A stretch of 64,000 nucleotides of DNA from Vibrio tubiashii (GCF_028551255.1 NZ_CP117029.1:434001-498000); one strand, 5' to 3'; positions 49,360 through 59,956 are shown, counted from the first letter of the stretch. Numbers and translations: made by a program. The notes: generated by a model from the sequence alone, not told the origin.

Positions 49360-51940
49360 AGCCTACCGTAAACACGTCGAAGAGCGTGCTGCTGAAGGAG
49401 TTGTTCCTAAACCACTAGATGCTGAGCAAGTTGCCGGCCTAGTTGAACTTCTTAAAACCCCACCTCAAGGTGAAGAAGCATTTATTCTTGACCTACTAGA
49501 GAATCGTATCCCACCAGGTGTTGATGAAGCTGCTTACGTTAAAGCAGGTTTCCTAACGGCTGTGACTAAAGGTGAAGTGGACTCGCCGCTTGTCAGCCGT
49601 GAAAAAGCAGCAGAATTGCTTGGCACCATGCAGGGCGGTTACAACATCGCTCCATTGGTTGATTTGCTAGATGATGACGCACTCGCGTCAATCGCTGTTA
49701 AAGCACTTTCACACACGCTACTGATGTTTGATGCTTTCTACGATGTAGAAGAGAAAGCAAAAGCAGGTAACACATACGCACAGCAAGTTCTTCAGTCATG
49801 GGCTGATGCTGAGTGGTTTACCTCGAAAGAAAAAGTAGCTGAAAAAATCACCGTTAAAGTATTTAAAGTTACTGGTGAAACAAACACCGATGACTTATCT
49901 CCAGCACCAGATGCTTGGTCTCGCCCAGACATTCCAGTTCACGCTAAAGCGATGCTGAAAATGGAACGTGATGGTATCAACCCAGACGAGCCAGGAAGCG
50001 TTGGTCCTATCAAACAAATCGAAGAGCTACAAAAAGATGGTATCCCACTTGCGTATGTGGGTGACGTTGTTGGTACCGGTTCTTCACGTAAATCAGCGAC
50101 TAACTCAGTGCTTTGGTTCATGGGTGAAGATATCCCATTTGTACCAAACAAGCGTACTGGTGGTATCTGTTTAGGTGGCAAGATTGCGCCAATCTTCTAC
50201 AACACAATGGAAGACTCAGGTGCACTACCAATCGAGCTAAACGTTCAAGACATGAACATGGGTGATGTAATTGATATCTACCCATATGAAGGTGTAGTGC
50301 GTAAAGACGGCGCTGAGATTTCGAACTTCGAACTGAGCAAAGTATTGCTTGATGAAGTACGCGCTGGTGGCCGTATTCCACTGATCATCGGTCGTGGCTT
50401 AACAAGCCGTGCTCGTACATCTCTTGGTCTAGAAGAAACGGATCTGTTTGCTAAGCCAATTGATCCATCTGCATCTAACAAGGGTTACACACTGGCTCAG
50501 AAGATGGTCGGTAAAGCTTGTGGCGTTGAAGGTGTTCGCGCTGGTCAATACTGCGAACCTAAGATGACAACAGTAGGTTCTCAGGATACGACTGGCCCTA
50601 TGACGCGTGATGAGCTAAAAGACCTTGCGTGTCTTGGCTTCTCAGCAGACTTAGTGATGCAATCATTCTGTCACACATCTGCTTATCCGAAACCAGTAGA
50701 CGTAAACACTCACCACACGCTACCTGACTTCATCATGAACCGTGGCGGTGTGTCACTGCGTCCTGGTGATGGTGTAATCCACTCATGGCTAAACCGTATG
50801 CTTCTTCCTGATACAGTAGGTACAGGTGGTGACTCGCATACTCGTTTCCCATTAGGTATTTCATTCCCAGCAGGTTCTGGTCTTGTGGCATTCGCAGCTG
50901 CAACAGGTGTTATGCCACTTGATATGCCAGAGTCAATCTTGGTCCGCTTCAAAGGTGAAATGCAACCAGGTATCACATTGCGTGATTTAGTCCATGCGAT
51001 TCCTTACTACGCAATTCAACAAGGTCTATTGACGGTTGAGAAAGCGGGTAAGATCAACGAATTCTCTGGCCGCGTACTTGAAATTGAAGGTGTTGAGCAC
51101 CTAACGGTTGAGCAGGCGTTTGAGCTTTCAGATGCGTCAGCAGAGCGTTCAGCAGCTGGCTGTACCGTGAAACTCTCTCAAGAGTCGATCGAAGAGTACC
51201 TAAACTCGAACATCACTATGCTTAAGTGGATGATCTCGGAAGGTTACGGTGACCGCCGTACTATCGAGCGCCGCATTACAGCGATGGAAGAGTGGCTAGC
51301 TAACCCTGAATTGATGGAAGCGGATGCCGACGCAGAGTACGCTCACGTAATTGAAATCGACTTGGCTGACATCGATCAACCGATTCTATGTGCACCAAAT
51401 GACCCAGATGATGCTCGCCTTCTATCTGAAGTTCAGGGCACTAACATCGACGAAGTGTTCATCGGTTCATGTATGACTAACATTGGTCACTTCCGTGCGG
51501 CCGGTAAACTGCTAGAGCAATTTGGTGGCCAGTTAGATACTCGACTATGGGTTGCGCCACCAACCAAGATGGACCGTGATCAGCTAACCGAAGAAGGATA
51601 CTACGGCATTTACGGCCGTGCGGGTGTTCGTATCGAAACTCCGGGCTGTTCGCTATGTATGGGTAACCAAGCACGTGTGGCAGATAAAGCGACAGTCATG
51701 TCTACCTCTACACGTAACTTCCCTAACCGTTTAGGTACAGGTGCGAACGTATACCTATCTTCAGCAGAGCTAGCAGCTGTAGGTGCAATTCTAGGTAAGA
51801 TTCCAACTAAGGAAGAGTACTTAGAGTACGCTAAGCAGATCGATGCGACAGCAGCAGATACCTACCGTTACTTGAACTTCCATAAGATGGAAGATTACAC
51901 CAAGAAGGCGGATGAGGTTATCTTTCAAGAGCCTGCATAA
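49352..51940 (+). CDS. acnB: Bifunctional aconitate hydratase 2 / 2-methylisocitrate dehydratase
   Basis: An 862-residue aconitase B: HEAT-like domain (about 1-160), swivelling domain 4 (about 165-380; [21 protein letters not shown]) and domains 1-3 with the 4Fe-4S cysteines in [12 protein letters not shown] (about 706-717) and CSLCMGNQ (about 769-776). It interconverts citrate and isocitrate; the apo form can bind mRNA. The GTG start gives [16 protein letters not shown], as in E. coli AcnB. Confidence 0.98.
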   Translation: MLEAYRKHVEERAAEGVVPKPLDAEQVAGLVELLKTPPQGEEAFILDLLENRIPPGVDEAAYVKAGFLTAVTKGEVDSPLVSREKAAELLGTMQGGYNIAPLVDLLDDDALASIAVKALSHTLLMFDAFYDVEEKAKAGNTYAQQVLQSWADAEWFTSKEKVAEKITVKVFKVTGETNTDDLSPAPDAWSRPDIPVHAKAMLKMERDGINPDEPGSVGPIKQIEELQKDGIPLAYVGDVVGTGSSRKSATNSVLWFMGEDIPFVPNKRTGGICLGGKIAPIFYNTMEDSGALPIELNVQDMNMGDVIDIYPYEGVVRKDGAEISNFELSKVLLDEVRAGGRIPLIIGRGLTSRARTSLGLEETDLFAKPIDPSASNKGYTLAQKMVGKACGVEGVRAGQYCEPKMTTVGSQDTTGPMTRDELKDLACLGFSADLVMQSFCHTSAYPKPVDVNTHHTLPDFIMNRGGVSLRPGDGVIHSWLNRMLLPDTVGTGGDSHTRFPLGISFPAGSGLVAFAAATGVMPLDMPESILVRFKGEMQPGITLRDLVHAIPYYAIQQGLLTVEKAGKINEFSGRVLEIEGVEHLTVEQAFELSDASAERSAAGCTVKLSQESIEEYLNSNITMLKWMISEGYGDRRTIERRITAMEEWLANPELMEADADAEYAHVIEIDLADIDQPILCAPNDPDDARLLSEVQGTNIDEVFIGSCMTNIGHFRAAGKLLEQFGGQLDTRLWVAPPTKMDRDQLTEEGYYGIYGRAGVRIETPGCSLCMGNQARVADKATVMSTSTRNFPNRLGTGANVYLSSAELAAVGAILGKIPTKEEYLEYAKQIDATAADTYRYLNFHKMEDYTKKADEVIFQEPA

Positions 51941-51967
51941 GTAGCTCTGGAACATTGAATAGCTGAT

Positions 51968-52000
51968 AAAGCGCCCACCTTAAGGTGGGCGCTTTTTTTT
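51968..52000 (+). terminator. Terminator of acnB
   Basis: AAAGCGCCCACCTT / AAGGTGGGCGCTTT, followed by T residues. Confidence 0.96.
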
Positions 52001-52007
52001 AGACAAA

Positions 52008-52060
52008 GGAACGGACTTCGTCCTATGGAGAGCGGGAGCGCTTCGCTCTAGATGCGAGAG
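52008..52060. repeat. Dispersed TTC-loop hairpin repeat, copy 5
   Basis: Eight bases past the acnB terminator. Its first 40 bases equal 35676-35715. Hairpin GGAC-TTC-GTCC at 52013-52023, then a GAGCG-CTT-CGCTC stem. CCCGCATCCCGTATCCCGCATCCC, about three degenerate 7-bp units, lies at 52242-52265. Confidence 0.75.
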
Positions 52061-52082
52061 TATTAGTATCTATTTTAATTCT

Positions 52083-52185
52083 GTCATTCCCTAGACTGAC
52101 GAAGGATGGAGTAGGGAATCTCAATTAGCTATCTACTAGCTTGAGGAGATCCCCAACTCTCTCGTTCCTCGCTCTTGAGGATGAC
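52083..52185. repeat. 103-bp imperfect inverted-repeat element (GTCAT...ATGAC)
   Basis: Arms 52083-52122 and 52146-52185 (40 bases each) are complementary at 29 of 40 positions by my count, with the ends GTCAT and ATCTC best kept, around a 23-base centre containing AGCTATCTACTAGCT. It has no coding capacity and sits between copy 5 of the hairpin repeat and yacL. Family not recognised with certainty. Confidence 0.6.
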
Positions 52186-52338
52186 AAGGTCGATTATTTG
52201 AAACAAAAATGGTTGAGGCAAAACCCCTACCTTGAAAATTTCCCGCATCCCGTATCCCGCATCCCAATTCTCGACCCTCGAATCCCGACCCTGTATACTG
52301 CCGCCCATTAAGTTAGGCAGAACCACAAGAGGCGCCCT

Positions 52339-52710
52339 ATGGAATTCGAGTTTATTAGAAACACTTTAATGGGCGAATACTATGTGAAGTCCAGTATGGG
52401 GCACGAAATTGTTGCACGCTGGCTGCAGGAAGAAATTGGTAAAGATTGGCAGAAAATTGATCGCGTTGATGAGTTAATTCGCGCAGCACGATCTAATCCT
52501 CAGCAAGAGCATAGTTTAGAAGGCACTGAAATTTCCCTGATGATTCAAGGTGATGAAGTCACGGTTCAAGAGAATGTTCTTACTCATGGTCAAGAGATGG
52601 ACGCAGAAAGCGAGTTTGATTTTTATGACAGTGAAAGTACAGCGAACTGCGGGGTAGAAGACTTTGAAGATCTTATTGAACAATGGAAAACCTTCCTGAC
52701 GACCAAGTAA
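52339..52710 (+). CDS. yacL: UPF0231 family protein YacL
   Basis: A 123-residue acidic protein of unknown function, matching E. coli YacL (MEFEFIRNTLMGEYYVKSSMGHEIVARWLQEE at the start, YDSESTANCGVEDFEDLI near the end). acnB-yacL neighbours are conserved. GAGGCG ribosome site ahead of the ATG. Confidence 0.9.
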   Translation: MEFEFIRNTLMGEYYVKSSMGHEIVARWLQEEIGKDWQKIDRVDELIRAARSNPQQEHSLEGTEISLMIQGDEVTVQENVLTHGQEMDAESEFDFYDSESTANCGVEDFEDLIEQWKTFLTTK

Positions 52711-52758
52711 TGCACTTTTGTGGTGAGCCATCTTAGGCTTGCTTTAATTTTGTGAATA

Positions 52759-52787
52759 GGGCGCACCGAATTGGTGCGCCCTTTTTG
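52759..52787 (+). terminator. Terminator of yacL, stem overlaps an NtrC-like site
   Basis: GGGCGCACC-GAATT-GGTGCGCCC then TTTTTG. Confidence 0.93.
52763..52777. promoter_or_regulatory. Candidate NtrC enhancer site for glnK
   Basis: GCACC-N5-GGTGC equals the core of the strong E. coli glnA NtrC site. It lies about 90-100 bases upstream of the expected glnK start of transcription, a usual enhancer distance. It may be only the terminator stem. Confidence 0.4.
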
Positions 52788-52823
52788 TTTATCGAGCTAT
52801 GTTTAGGGCTTGTTTTTATTTAA

Positions 52824-53237
<414 letters not shown>

Positions 53238-53263
53238 GAATTCAAAGGACTGGAGACAATAAG

Positions 53264-54493
53264 ATGGAATTAACAACAACAGTAACAGAATTACGTTACG
53301 CACTAGACACCTTTTTCTTCCTCATTTCGGGTGCGTTGGTAATGTGGATGGCAGCAGGTTTTGCTATGTTAGAAGCGGGTCTGGTTCGCTCAAAGAACAC
53401 TACTGAAATTCTAACTAAAAACATCTGCTTATACGCGATCGCTTGTACTATGTACCTGATCGTTGGGTACAACATCATGTATGTTGATAATGGTGAAGGC
53501 GGTTGGCTACCATCATTTGGTGCGCTGATTGGTACTCAAGGCGAAGGAGCTGATCACTCGCTAGAGTCAGACTTCTTCTTCCAGGTCGTGTTTGTCGCAA
53601 CAGCTATGTCAGTTGTGTCAGGTGCCGTTGCTGAACGTATGAAGTTATGGTCTTTCCTTATCTTCTCAGCGGTACTGACAGCGTTTATCTACCCAATGGA
53701 AGGTTACTGGACTTGGGGCGGTGGTTTCCTATCAGAGGCGGGCTTTAGTGACTTTGCAGGCTCAGGTATCGTTCATATGGCAGGTGCAGCCGCAGCTCTA
53801 GCAGGTGTTCTACTTCTAGGTGCTCGTAAAGGCAAATATGGTAAGAACGGTGAAATCTACCCAATTCCAGGCTCAAACATGCCTCTAGCAACGCTTGGTA
53901 CTTTTATCCTATGGTTCGGTTGGTTCGGCTTCAACGGTGGTTCTCAGTTAATGGTCTCTGATTTTGAGAATGCAACCGCAGTGGGTCAAATCTTCCTTAA
54001 CACCAACGCAGCAGCAGCAGCAGGTGCCATTGCAGCACTACTTGTCTGTAAAACAACTTGGGGTAAGGCTGACCTTACTATGATTCTTAACGGCGCATTG
54101 GCAGGTCTTGTCGCTATCACAGCAGACCCGCTATCACCTTCACCACTTTACGCGGTAGCAATTGGTGCAGTATCTGGCGCACTAGTGGTATTTAGCATTA
54201 TCGGTCTAGACAAGCTTAAGATTGACGATCCTGTTGGTGCTATCTCAGTACACGGTGTATGTGGTTTCTTCGGTCTGATGGTTGTGCCGCTAAGCAATGG
54301 TGATGCAACATTTGGTGCACAGTTACTTGGTGCTGCCGTTATCTTTGCTTGGGTATTTGGTGCAAGTCTAGTGGTATGGGCCGTGCTTAAAGCAACAATC
54401 GGTATCCGAGTTTCTGAAGACGAAGAGATGGAAGGTATGGACATGCATGACTGCGGTGTTGGTGCTTACCCAGAGTTCGTAACTGTGAAGTAA
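53264..54493 (+). CDS. amtB: Ammonium transporter AmtB
   Basis: A 409-residue trimeric ammonium channel with 11 membrane segments. The signature FAMLEAGLVRSKN and the pore histidines (HMAGAAAALAG about 169 and VHGVCGFFG about 327) are present, with FGWFGFNGGS in the middle. The mature N-terminus lacks a long cleaved signal, unlike E. coli AmtB. Confidence 0.96.
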   Translation: MELTTTVTELRYALDTFFFLISGALVMWMAAGFAMLEAGLVRSKNTTEILTKNICLYAIACTMYLIVGYNIMYVDNGEGGWLPSFGALIGTQGEGADHSLESDFFFQVVFVATAMSVVSGAVAERMKLWSFLIFSAVLTAFIYPMEGYWTWGGGFLSEAGFSDFAGSGIVHMAGAAAALAGVLLLGARKGKYGKNGEIYPIPGSNMPLATLGTFILWFGWFGFNGGSQLMVSDFENATAVGQIFLNTNAAAAAGAIAALLVCKTTWGKADLTMILNGALAGLVAITADPLSPSPLYAVAIGAVSGALVVFSIIGLDKLKIDDPVGAISVHGVCGFFGLMVVPLSNGDATFGAQLLGAAVIFAWVFGASLVVWAVLKATIGIRVSEDEEMEGMDMHDCGVGAYPEFVTVK

Positions 54494-54518
54494 CATATAG
54501 TTACAAATAAAAGTATCA

Positions 54519-54548
54519 AAAACCTGCTCTGATGAGCAGGTTTTTTTG
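54519..54548 (+). terminator. Terminator of glnK-amtB
   Basis: AAAACCTGCTC / GAGCAGGTTTT with loop TGAT, then T run. Confidence 0.94.
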
Positions 54549-54594
54549 TTTCGCATCATTGTTTTCTAAACTATGATGAATATAATAACGCAAC

Positions 54595-54609
54595 TGATAA
54601 ACGTTATCA
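54595..54609. promoter_or_regulatory. Fur box upstream of the iron transporter
   Basis: TGATAAACGTTATCA matches the 7-1-7 Fur consensus TGATAATNATTATCA at 12 of 14 defined positions and lies 24 bases before the fbpA ATG. Confidence 0.75.
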
Positions 54610-54633
54610 TTACGAAGTTAAAGGACTGAACCA

Positions 54634-55650
54634 ATGAAAAAACTGCTGACTCTTTCTGCACTAGCTTGCGCGACAATCGCACCTACAGCGGCAATCGCTG
54701 CAGAAGAAGTGAACGTATACTCTTACCGTCAACCTTTCCTAGTTGAGCCAATGTTCAACGAGTTCACTAAAGAGACAGGTATTAAAGTAAACGTTAAGTT
54801 TGCTAAGAAAGGTCTAGCAGAGAAGCTAGCTCAAGAAGGTGAATACAGCCCAGCGGACGTGATTCTAACTGTAGACATCAGCCGCCTATCTGAGCTGACT
54901 AAGAAAAACCTTGTTCAAGCTGTTGAGAGCGAAGTTCTAGAGAAAAATATTCCTGCACAGTACCAAGACTCTAACAACGAGTGGTTTGCACTAACAACGC
55001 GTACTCGTAGCGTTTACTCTTCACGTGACCGTGTTGGTCGTCTAGGCGAAGACTTCACTTACGCTGATCTAGCTAAGCCTGAATTCAAAGGCAAAATCTG
55101 TACTCGTAGCGGTAAGCACCCTTACAACGTATCTCTAGTTTCTGCAATGATTGCTCACGAAGGCGAAGCAGCGACTAAAGAGTGGTTAGAAGGCGTTAAA
55201 GCTAACCTAGCACGTAAGCCACAAGGTAACGACCGTGCTCAAGTTAAAGCAATCAAAGAAGGTCTATGTGACGTTTCTCTTGGTAACAGCTACTACCTAG
55301 GTAAGATGGTTAACGATGCAGAGCAAAAAGCTTGGGCTGATGCAGTTTACATCAACTTCCCTAACCAGAAGTCAACAGGTACTCACGTAAACATCTCTGG
55401 TATGGCGATGGCTAAGCACTCTCCAAACAAAGAGAATGCAGTGAAGCTTATGGAGTTCCTAGCGGGCGATAAAGCACAAAGCATGTACGCAGAAGTGAAC
55501 TACGAATACCCAGTAAAAGATGGCGTTAAGCGTTCTGAACTGGTTGCGTCTTGGGGTGATTTCAAGCCAGATACAATTTCTCTAGATGACATCGCAAGCC
55601 ACCATGAAGATGCGATCAAGCTACTAGACGAAGTTAAATTCGACCTATAA
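54634..55650 (+). CDS. fbpA: Iron(III) ABC transporter, periplasmic binding protein (FbpA-type)
   Basis: A 338-residue protein with a 22-residue signal (ATIAPTAAIA-AEE). EVNVYSYRQPFLVEP starts the mature domain; GNSYYLGKMV (about 229-238) carries the adjacent tyrosines that bind Fe3+ in this class. Leucines are mostly CTA, as in the pyruvate dehydrogenase genes, so it is likely very highly expressed under iron starvation. Symbol is by family; futA/sfuA are used in other genera. Confidence 0.92.
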   Translation: MKKLLTLSALACATIAPTAAIAAEEVNVYSYRQPFLVEPMFNEFTKETGIKVNVKFAKKGLAEKLAQEGEYSPADVILTVDISRLSELTKKNLVQAVESEVLEKNIPAQYQDSNNEWFALTTRTRSVYSSRDRVGRLGEDFTYADLAKPEFKGKICTRSGKHPYNVSLVSAMIAHEGEAATKEWLEGVKANLARKPQGNDRAQVKAIKEGLCDVSLGNSYYLGKMVNDAEQKAWADAVYINFPNQKSTGTHVNISGMAMAKHSPNKENAVKLMEFLAGDKAQSMYAEVNYEYPVKDGVKRSELVASWGDFKPDTISLDDIASHHEDAIKLLDEVKFDL

Positions 55651-55688
55651 TAGTTTTTAGCGAGTCATTGGCTCACTAAATAAACACA

Positions 55689-55724
55689 GCCTCAAGTCGC
55701 TCTTTTTGTAGGGTTACTTGAGGT
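55689..55724 (+). terminator. Stem-loop between fbpA and fbpB (attenuator)
   Basis: CCTCAAGT / ACTTGAGG around 19 bases, followed by TTGTTTG. It could lower transcription of the permease relative to the binding protein. A small AGGGTA-TAAA-TACCCT palindrome lies at 55737-55752. The rest of the 174-bp gap shows nothing else. Confidence 0.45.
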
Positions 55725-55824
55725 TGTTTGTTTATAAGGGTATAAATACCCTAAACTATTAAAGGGATATGAGAGGTATTTGCAAACGCATTTATATTTC
55801 ATAAATCCTGGTTGTAAGTAGGCG

Positions 55825-57450
55825 ATGAAAGAAAAAAATTATTTATGGAAAACCAGTAGCGGAGCGCTCGCTTTGCTACTGGTTTTGCCGATCTTAGCGA
55901 TATTCATGACTGCTGTTGGCGAAACCAATGAGCTTTTTACTCATTTGATGTCAACGGTGATGCCGACTTACGCATTTAATACGGTGGTCTTAGTTGCGGG
56001 TACTATGGCGCTGTCTCTTCTTTTTGGTATTCCTTCTGCATGGATAATGGCGATGTGCCGTATTCCTGGAGAGCGCGTTTTGCAATGGGCGCTAGTACTT
56101 CCGCTTGCGATGCCTGGTTATATCGTTGGTTACATTTTTACTGATTGGTTCGACTTTGCAGGGCCTGTGCAAATATTACTGCGTGATTTGACCGGGTGGG
56201 GACCTGGTGATTATTGGTTTCCAGACATTCGAACTTTAACTGGCGCGATTATTGTTCTCGCCTTAGTACTTTATCCTTACGTATACCTGCTATGTCGTGC
56301 GGCTTTTATGGAGCAAAACGTTTCTCTGCTCCAATCGGCGCGACTTCTGAAATGCTCGCCTTGGGAGAGCTTCCGTCGTATTTCTTTACCTTTAGTTAGA
56401 CCGTCTATTGCCGTCGGGCTTTCGCTGGTGGCAATGGAAACCATTGGTGATTTTGGTACGGTCAGTTACTTCGCGGTTAATACCTTAACCACAGCGGTCT
56501 ATGACACTTGGCTTGGTTACTCAAGCTTAACTGCCGCAGCGAAAATCTCAGCGATAATGTTGGTTGTCGTCATTCTATTACTTAGCTCAGAACGCTATAG
56601 TCGCCGTAAGCAGAAACTGTTTCAAAATCAGTTTAGTAGTCGAGAAGACTTCCGCTATCAGCTAGTCGGTTGGAAAAAATGGCTAGCCTTATCTTGGTGT
56701 TGGGGGCTTGTTTGTGTTGCCTTTATCTTCCCGCTTGGCCAATTGATTATCTATGCGTACAAATACTTCGCTCAAAGCTGGACGGCGGAATTTCGCGAGT
56801 ATGCGCTCAATAGCTTGTATGTTTCGCTTACTGCTGCGGTGATTGGTGTTGTGGTCGCACTGATTGTTAACTTCTGCCAACGCGTTAATCCTGGGCGTAA
56901 GAGCCTTGCATTTATGCGCTTGTCCTCGATGGGGTACGCGGTGCCTGGAACGGTGCTTGCCATTGGCGTGATGGTTCCAGTGTTATTCATGGATCACTTG
57001 GTCAATGACATTGCCAAGTATATGGATTGGGGCCGACCTGGATTAATTTTTTCTGGTTCTATGTTTGCACTGATCTTTGCCATGGTAGTGCGTTTCTCGG
57101 CAGTTGCTATCGGCAGTATTGAAAGCAGTTTAAGTAAAGTCTCTCCTTCACTGGACATGGCATCAAGAACCATGGGGTGCAGCGCCAATGCCATGCTTTG
57201 GCGAATCCACTTACCACTGGTACGCAGAGGGGCTTTAATCGCGGGACTATTAGTGTTTATTGAGTCAATGAAAGAGCTTAATGCAGCCTTGCTGCTGCGT
57301 CCTTTCAACTTTGAAACTTTGGCCACCTATGTTTATAACTTTGCCTCTGACGAGCATCTAGAACTAGCGGCAATGCCCGCCGTTCTATTGGTCTTGGTCG
57401 GCTTAGTGCCTTTAGTTATTGTTAACCGTTCACTGGAGCATTCCCACTAA
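55825..57450 (+). CDS. fbpB: Iron(III) ABC transporter permease (FbpB-type, two fused halves)
   Basis: A 541-residue protein with two permease halves of about six membrane segments each (about 10-265 and 285-540). Each half has its EAA-type loop contacting the ATPase (LLQSARLLKCSPWESFRRISLPLVRP and DMASRTMGCSANAMLWRIHLPLVRR). Typical length for one-chain iron permeases. Stop overlaps the fbpC start (TAATG). Confidence 0.93.
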   Translation: MKEKNYLWKTSSGALALLLVLPILAIFMTAVGETNELFTHLMSTVMPTYAFNTVVLVAGTMALSLLFGIPSAWIMAMCRIPGERVLQWALVLPLAMPGYIVGYIFTDWFDFAGPVQILLRDLTGWGPGDYWFPDIRTLTGAIIVLALVLYPYVYLLCRAAFMEQNVSLLQSARLLKCSPWESFRRISLPLVRPSIAVGLSLVAMETIGDFGTVSYFAVNTLTTAVYDTWLGYSSLTAAAKISAIMLVVVILLLSSERYSRRKQKLFQNQFSSREDFRYQLVGWKKWLALSWCWGLVCVAFIFPLGQLIIYAYKYFAQSWTAEFREYALNSLYVSLTAAVIGVVVALIVNFCQRVNPGRKSLAFMRLSSMGYAVPGTVLAIGVMVPVLFMDHLVNDIAKYMDWGRPGLIFSGSMFALIFAMVVRFSAVAIGSIESSLSKVSPSLDMASRTMGCSANAMLWRIHLPLVRRGALIAGLLVFIESMKELNAALLLRPFNFETLATYVYNFASDEHLELAAMPAVLLVLVGLVPLVIVNRSLEHSH

Positions 57451-58481
57451 TGAGCTGTGCATTATCAATTAAAAACTTAACGTGTAAATACGATGAGCAA
57501 ACGACAGTGCTTGAGTCACTGTCGCTAGAAGTTGAGCAAGGTGAAATTGTTTGTCTACTAGGGGCGAGTGGCTGCGGTAAAACAACTCTACTCAAGGCGA
57601 TTGCTGGTCTGCTGCCTTTAAGCTCGGGCACTATGAGCCTGAACTGTATGACTATCGATGATGGCGCGAATTGGCTCCCGCCAGAGCAGCGTAACATTGG
57701 TATGATTTTTCAAGATTACGCGCTGTTCCCTCACCTAACAGTGGCTGAGAATGTTGCTTTTGGTCTGCGTAAACTATCGCTTAGTGAGCAAAAATCCAAA
57801 GTTGACGAGATGTTAGCCTTGGTTCACTTGGATGGTTATGGGGATCGTTATCCTCACCAACTTTCTGGTGGTCAACAACAGCGCGTCGCAATAGCACGTT
57901 CTTTGGCGTATAAACCCGATCTCTTACTGCTCGATGAACCGTTCTCAAACATTGATACTCAAGTTCGTCATGAGCTTATTGCCCAGATCCGCAAGATCTT
58001 TAAGAAGCAAGGGGTGACGGCGATTTTCGTTACTCACAGCCGTGAAGAGGCGTTCGCCTTTGCTGACAAGATGGCAGTGATGAACCATGGTGTGATAGAG
58101 CAGTATGGCACCGCAAGTGAGCTCTACTATCAACCATCAAGCAAGTTTGTGGCAGACTTTTTGGGCGGTGGTAGCTACCTAACGGCTAAGCGTTCTTCTG
58201 AGTCTGAGTTTGAAACTGAACTGGGTTTGGTTGAAGCCACTGCTCAGCAACATATTCAAATTGGTGACCATTGCGAGCTCCTGCTTCGACCTCAGCATGT
58301 GCAGATCAGCGCGGCTGAAGAGAGTGCAGTGACTGTATTGGAACAACAGTTTATGGGTGATCACTGCCGTTATGTGATTGATGCGAGTGGCAGTCGATTG
58401 CTAGCAAGCTCAGCAGAGCCTTTGACCATAGGCCAGCAAGTGTCGGTCAAGGTTGAGACCCAAGGTGTGCTCGCTTTCTAG
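57450..58481 (+). CDS. fbpC: Iron(III) ABC transporter ATP-binding protein (FbpC-type)
   Basis: A 343-residue ABC ATPase: Walker A GASGCGKTT (about 38-46), signature LSGGQQQR (about 137-144), Walker B LLLLDEPFSNID (about 158-169), and a C-terminal TOBE-like domain (about 240-343). Cotranscribed with fbpB; powers iron import. Confidence 0.94.
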   Translation: MSCALSIKNLTCKYDEQTTVLESLSLEVEQGEIVCLLGASGCGKTTLLKAIAGLLPLSSGTMSLNCMTIDDGANWLPPEQRNIGMIFQDYALFPHLTVAENVAFGLRKLSLSEQKSKVDEMLALVHLDGYGDRYPHQLSGGQQQRVAIARSLAYKPDLLLLDEPFSNIDTQVRHELIAQIRKIFKKQGVTAIFVTHSREEAFAFADKMAVMNHGVIEQYGTASELYYQPSSKFVADFLGGGSYLTAKRSSESEFETELGLVEATAQQHIQIGDHCELLLRPQHVQISAAEESAVTVLEQQFMGDHCRYVIDASGSRLLASSAEPLTIGQQVSVKVETQGVLAF

Positions 58482-58491
58482 TTAAAAAAGT

Positions 58492-58511
58492 GCCCGGCTA
58501 AGTCGCCGGGC
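58492..58511. terminator. Shared terminator between fbpC and the phosphohexomutase gene
   Basis: GCCCGGC / GCCGGGC with loop TAAGTC. On the minus strand it is followed by ACTTTTTT, so it best serves the leftward operon. Confidence 0.75.
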
Positions 58512-58543
58512 TAATTGTATTCACCTATAGGGAAGTGAATTCA

Positions 58544-59956
58544 TTATAATTGCAAGAAGGCTTTGACTTGCTGTACGACCTGCTCAGCGGTCTCTTTGTC
58601 TGCCATTTCTGCAAAGATACGTAGCAGTGGTTCAGTACCGGAGAAGCGCGCAATCACCCAACCACCATTCTTGAAGTAGACCTTAGCGCCATCTTCATAG
58701 CTCACCTTGTCTATCTCAAACTCAAAATCAGGCAATTGTTTTTCAACATAAATACGATTGTAGAGTACCTCTTTTTGCGCAGGCTTAAAGGTACAGTCTC
58801 CCTCAGCGGTATAGGCATAGCCATACTTGCCGTATATTTCATCCAGTAGTTCTGACAGTTTCTTGCCGGTCACAGAGATCATTTCAACCAATAGGCTGGA
58901 GGCGAAAACACCGTCTTTACCCTTGATGTGTCCACGGATGGTAAGGCCACCAGAACTTTCACCACCGATCAGCGAATCATCGGCTTCCATCTGAGAACTG
59001 ATATGCTTAAAGCCTACCGGTACTTCAAATGATTTCTCACCATGATCAGCGGCGATCTTATCGAGAATATGCGTCGTAGCAATATTTCGAACCACGGAGC
59101 CTTTCCAGCCTTTGTACTCTAGTAAGTAGTAGTAGAGCAGGATCAGCACTTCGTTAGGGTGAATAAAGTGGCCTTTTTCATCGATGATACCTAAACGGTC
59201 AGCATCACCATCGGTTCCAATACCAATATCGTAACCTTCTGCCGCCACAAGGTGTTTTAGCCTATACAAGGTCGCGGCACTCGGTGAAGGCATCAAACCA
59301 CCAAAACCTGGGTTCTTACCATCATTGATCACATCGACATCACAACGGCCGTTAATCAGTACAGTTTGCAGCGCGTTTTTCGCCACACCGAACATAGGGT
59401 CGATCAAAACACGCAAGTTGGCTTTCTTAATTGATTCAATATCGATGAAGTTAATGATCGAATCGACAAACTCATTCATTGGGTTGATGACATCGATCAG
59501 TTTGTCTTCAACCGCTTGGTCGAAATCAACCGACTTAACCTGCTCAGCGCTTAGCTGGCTAATTTGTGTTTCGATTTTTTCAGTGATGATTTCATCAGCG
59601 TCACGCCCGCCTTGGATAAAGACTTTAATGCCATTGTAGTCGGCTGGGTTATGTGAAGCGGTGATACAGGCAGAGTAGGCACAGCCCATCTCTTTGGCCT
59701 TAAACATCACAATTGGCGTTGGAACGAATTTGTCGATAAAGCTAACGGTAATGCCGTTTGCAGCCAAAACCTCTGTAAACCAGCGACCAGCTTTATCTGA
59801 TAAAAAGCGACGGTCGTAACCAATTACGAATCCTTTGTCAGCCACCTGTTCTTGATTGATGATGTTGGCCAGAGCTTGAGCCACTAAGCGAACATTGTCT
59901 TTAGTGAACTCTTCGCCAATGAATGCGCGCCAGCCACCTGTTCCAAATTTAATCAT
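58544..59956 (-). CDS. Phosphohexomutase family protein of the chitobiose operon
   Basis: A 470-residue alpha-D-phosphohexomutase. Phosphoserine loop ITASHNPADYNG (about 98-109), metal loop GTDGDADRLG (about 244-253), sugar loop GGESSGGL (about 326-333) and phosphate loop RFSGTEPLLRIF (about 440-451). Beside a GlcNAc2 phosphorylase, it most likely turns GlcNAc-1-phosphate into GlcNAc-6-phosphate. It matches the V. cholerae gene after the chitobiose phosphorylase. Name kept general because PMM, PGM and GlcNAc mutases share these motifs. Confidence 0.85.
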   Translation of the reverse strand: MIKFGTGGWRAFIGEEFTKDNVRLVAQALANIINQEQVADKGFVIGYDRRFLSDKAGRWFTEVLAANGITVSFIDKFVPTPIVMFKAKEMGCAYSACITASHNPADYNGIKVFIQGGRDADEIITEKIETQISQLSAEQVKSVDFDQAVEDKLIDVINPMNEFVDSIINFIDIESIKKANLRVLIDPMFGVAKNALQTVLINGRCDVDVINDGKNPGFGGLMPSPSAATLYRLKHLVAAEGYDIGIGTDGDADRLGIIDEKGHFIHPNEVLILLYYYLLEYKGWKGSVVRNIATTHILDKIAADHGEKSFEVPVGFKHISSQMEADDSLIGGESSGGLTIRGHIKGKDGVFASSLLVEMISVTGKKLSELLDEIYGKYGYAYTAEGDCTFKPAQKEVLYNRIYVEKQLPDFEFEIDKVSYEDGAKVYFKNGGWVIARFSGTEPLLRIFAEMADKETAEQVVQQVKAFLQL

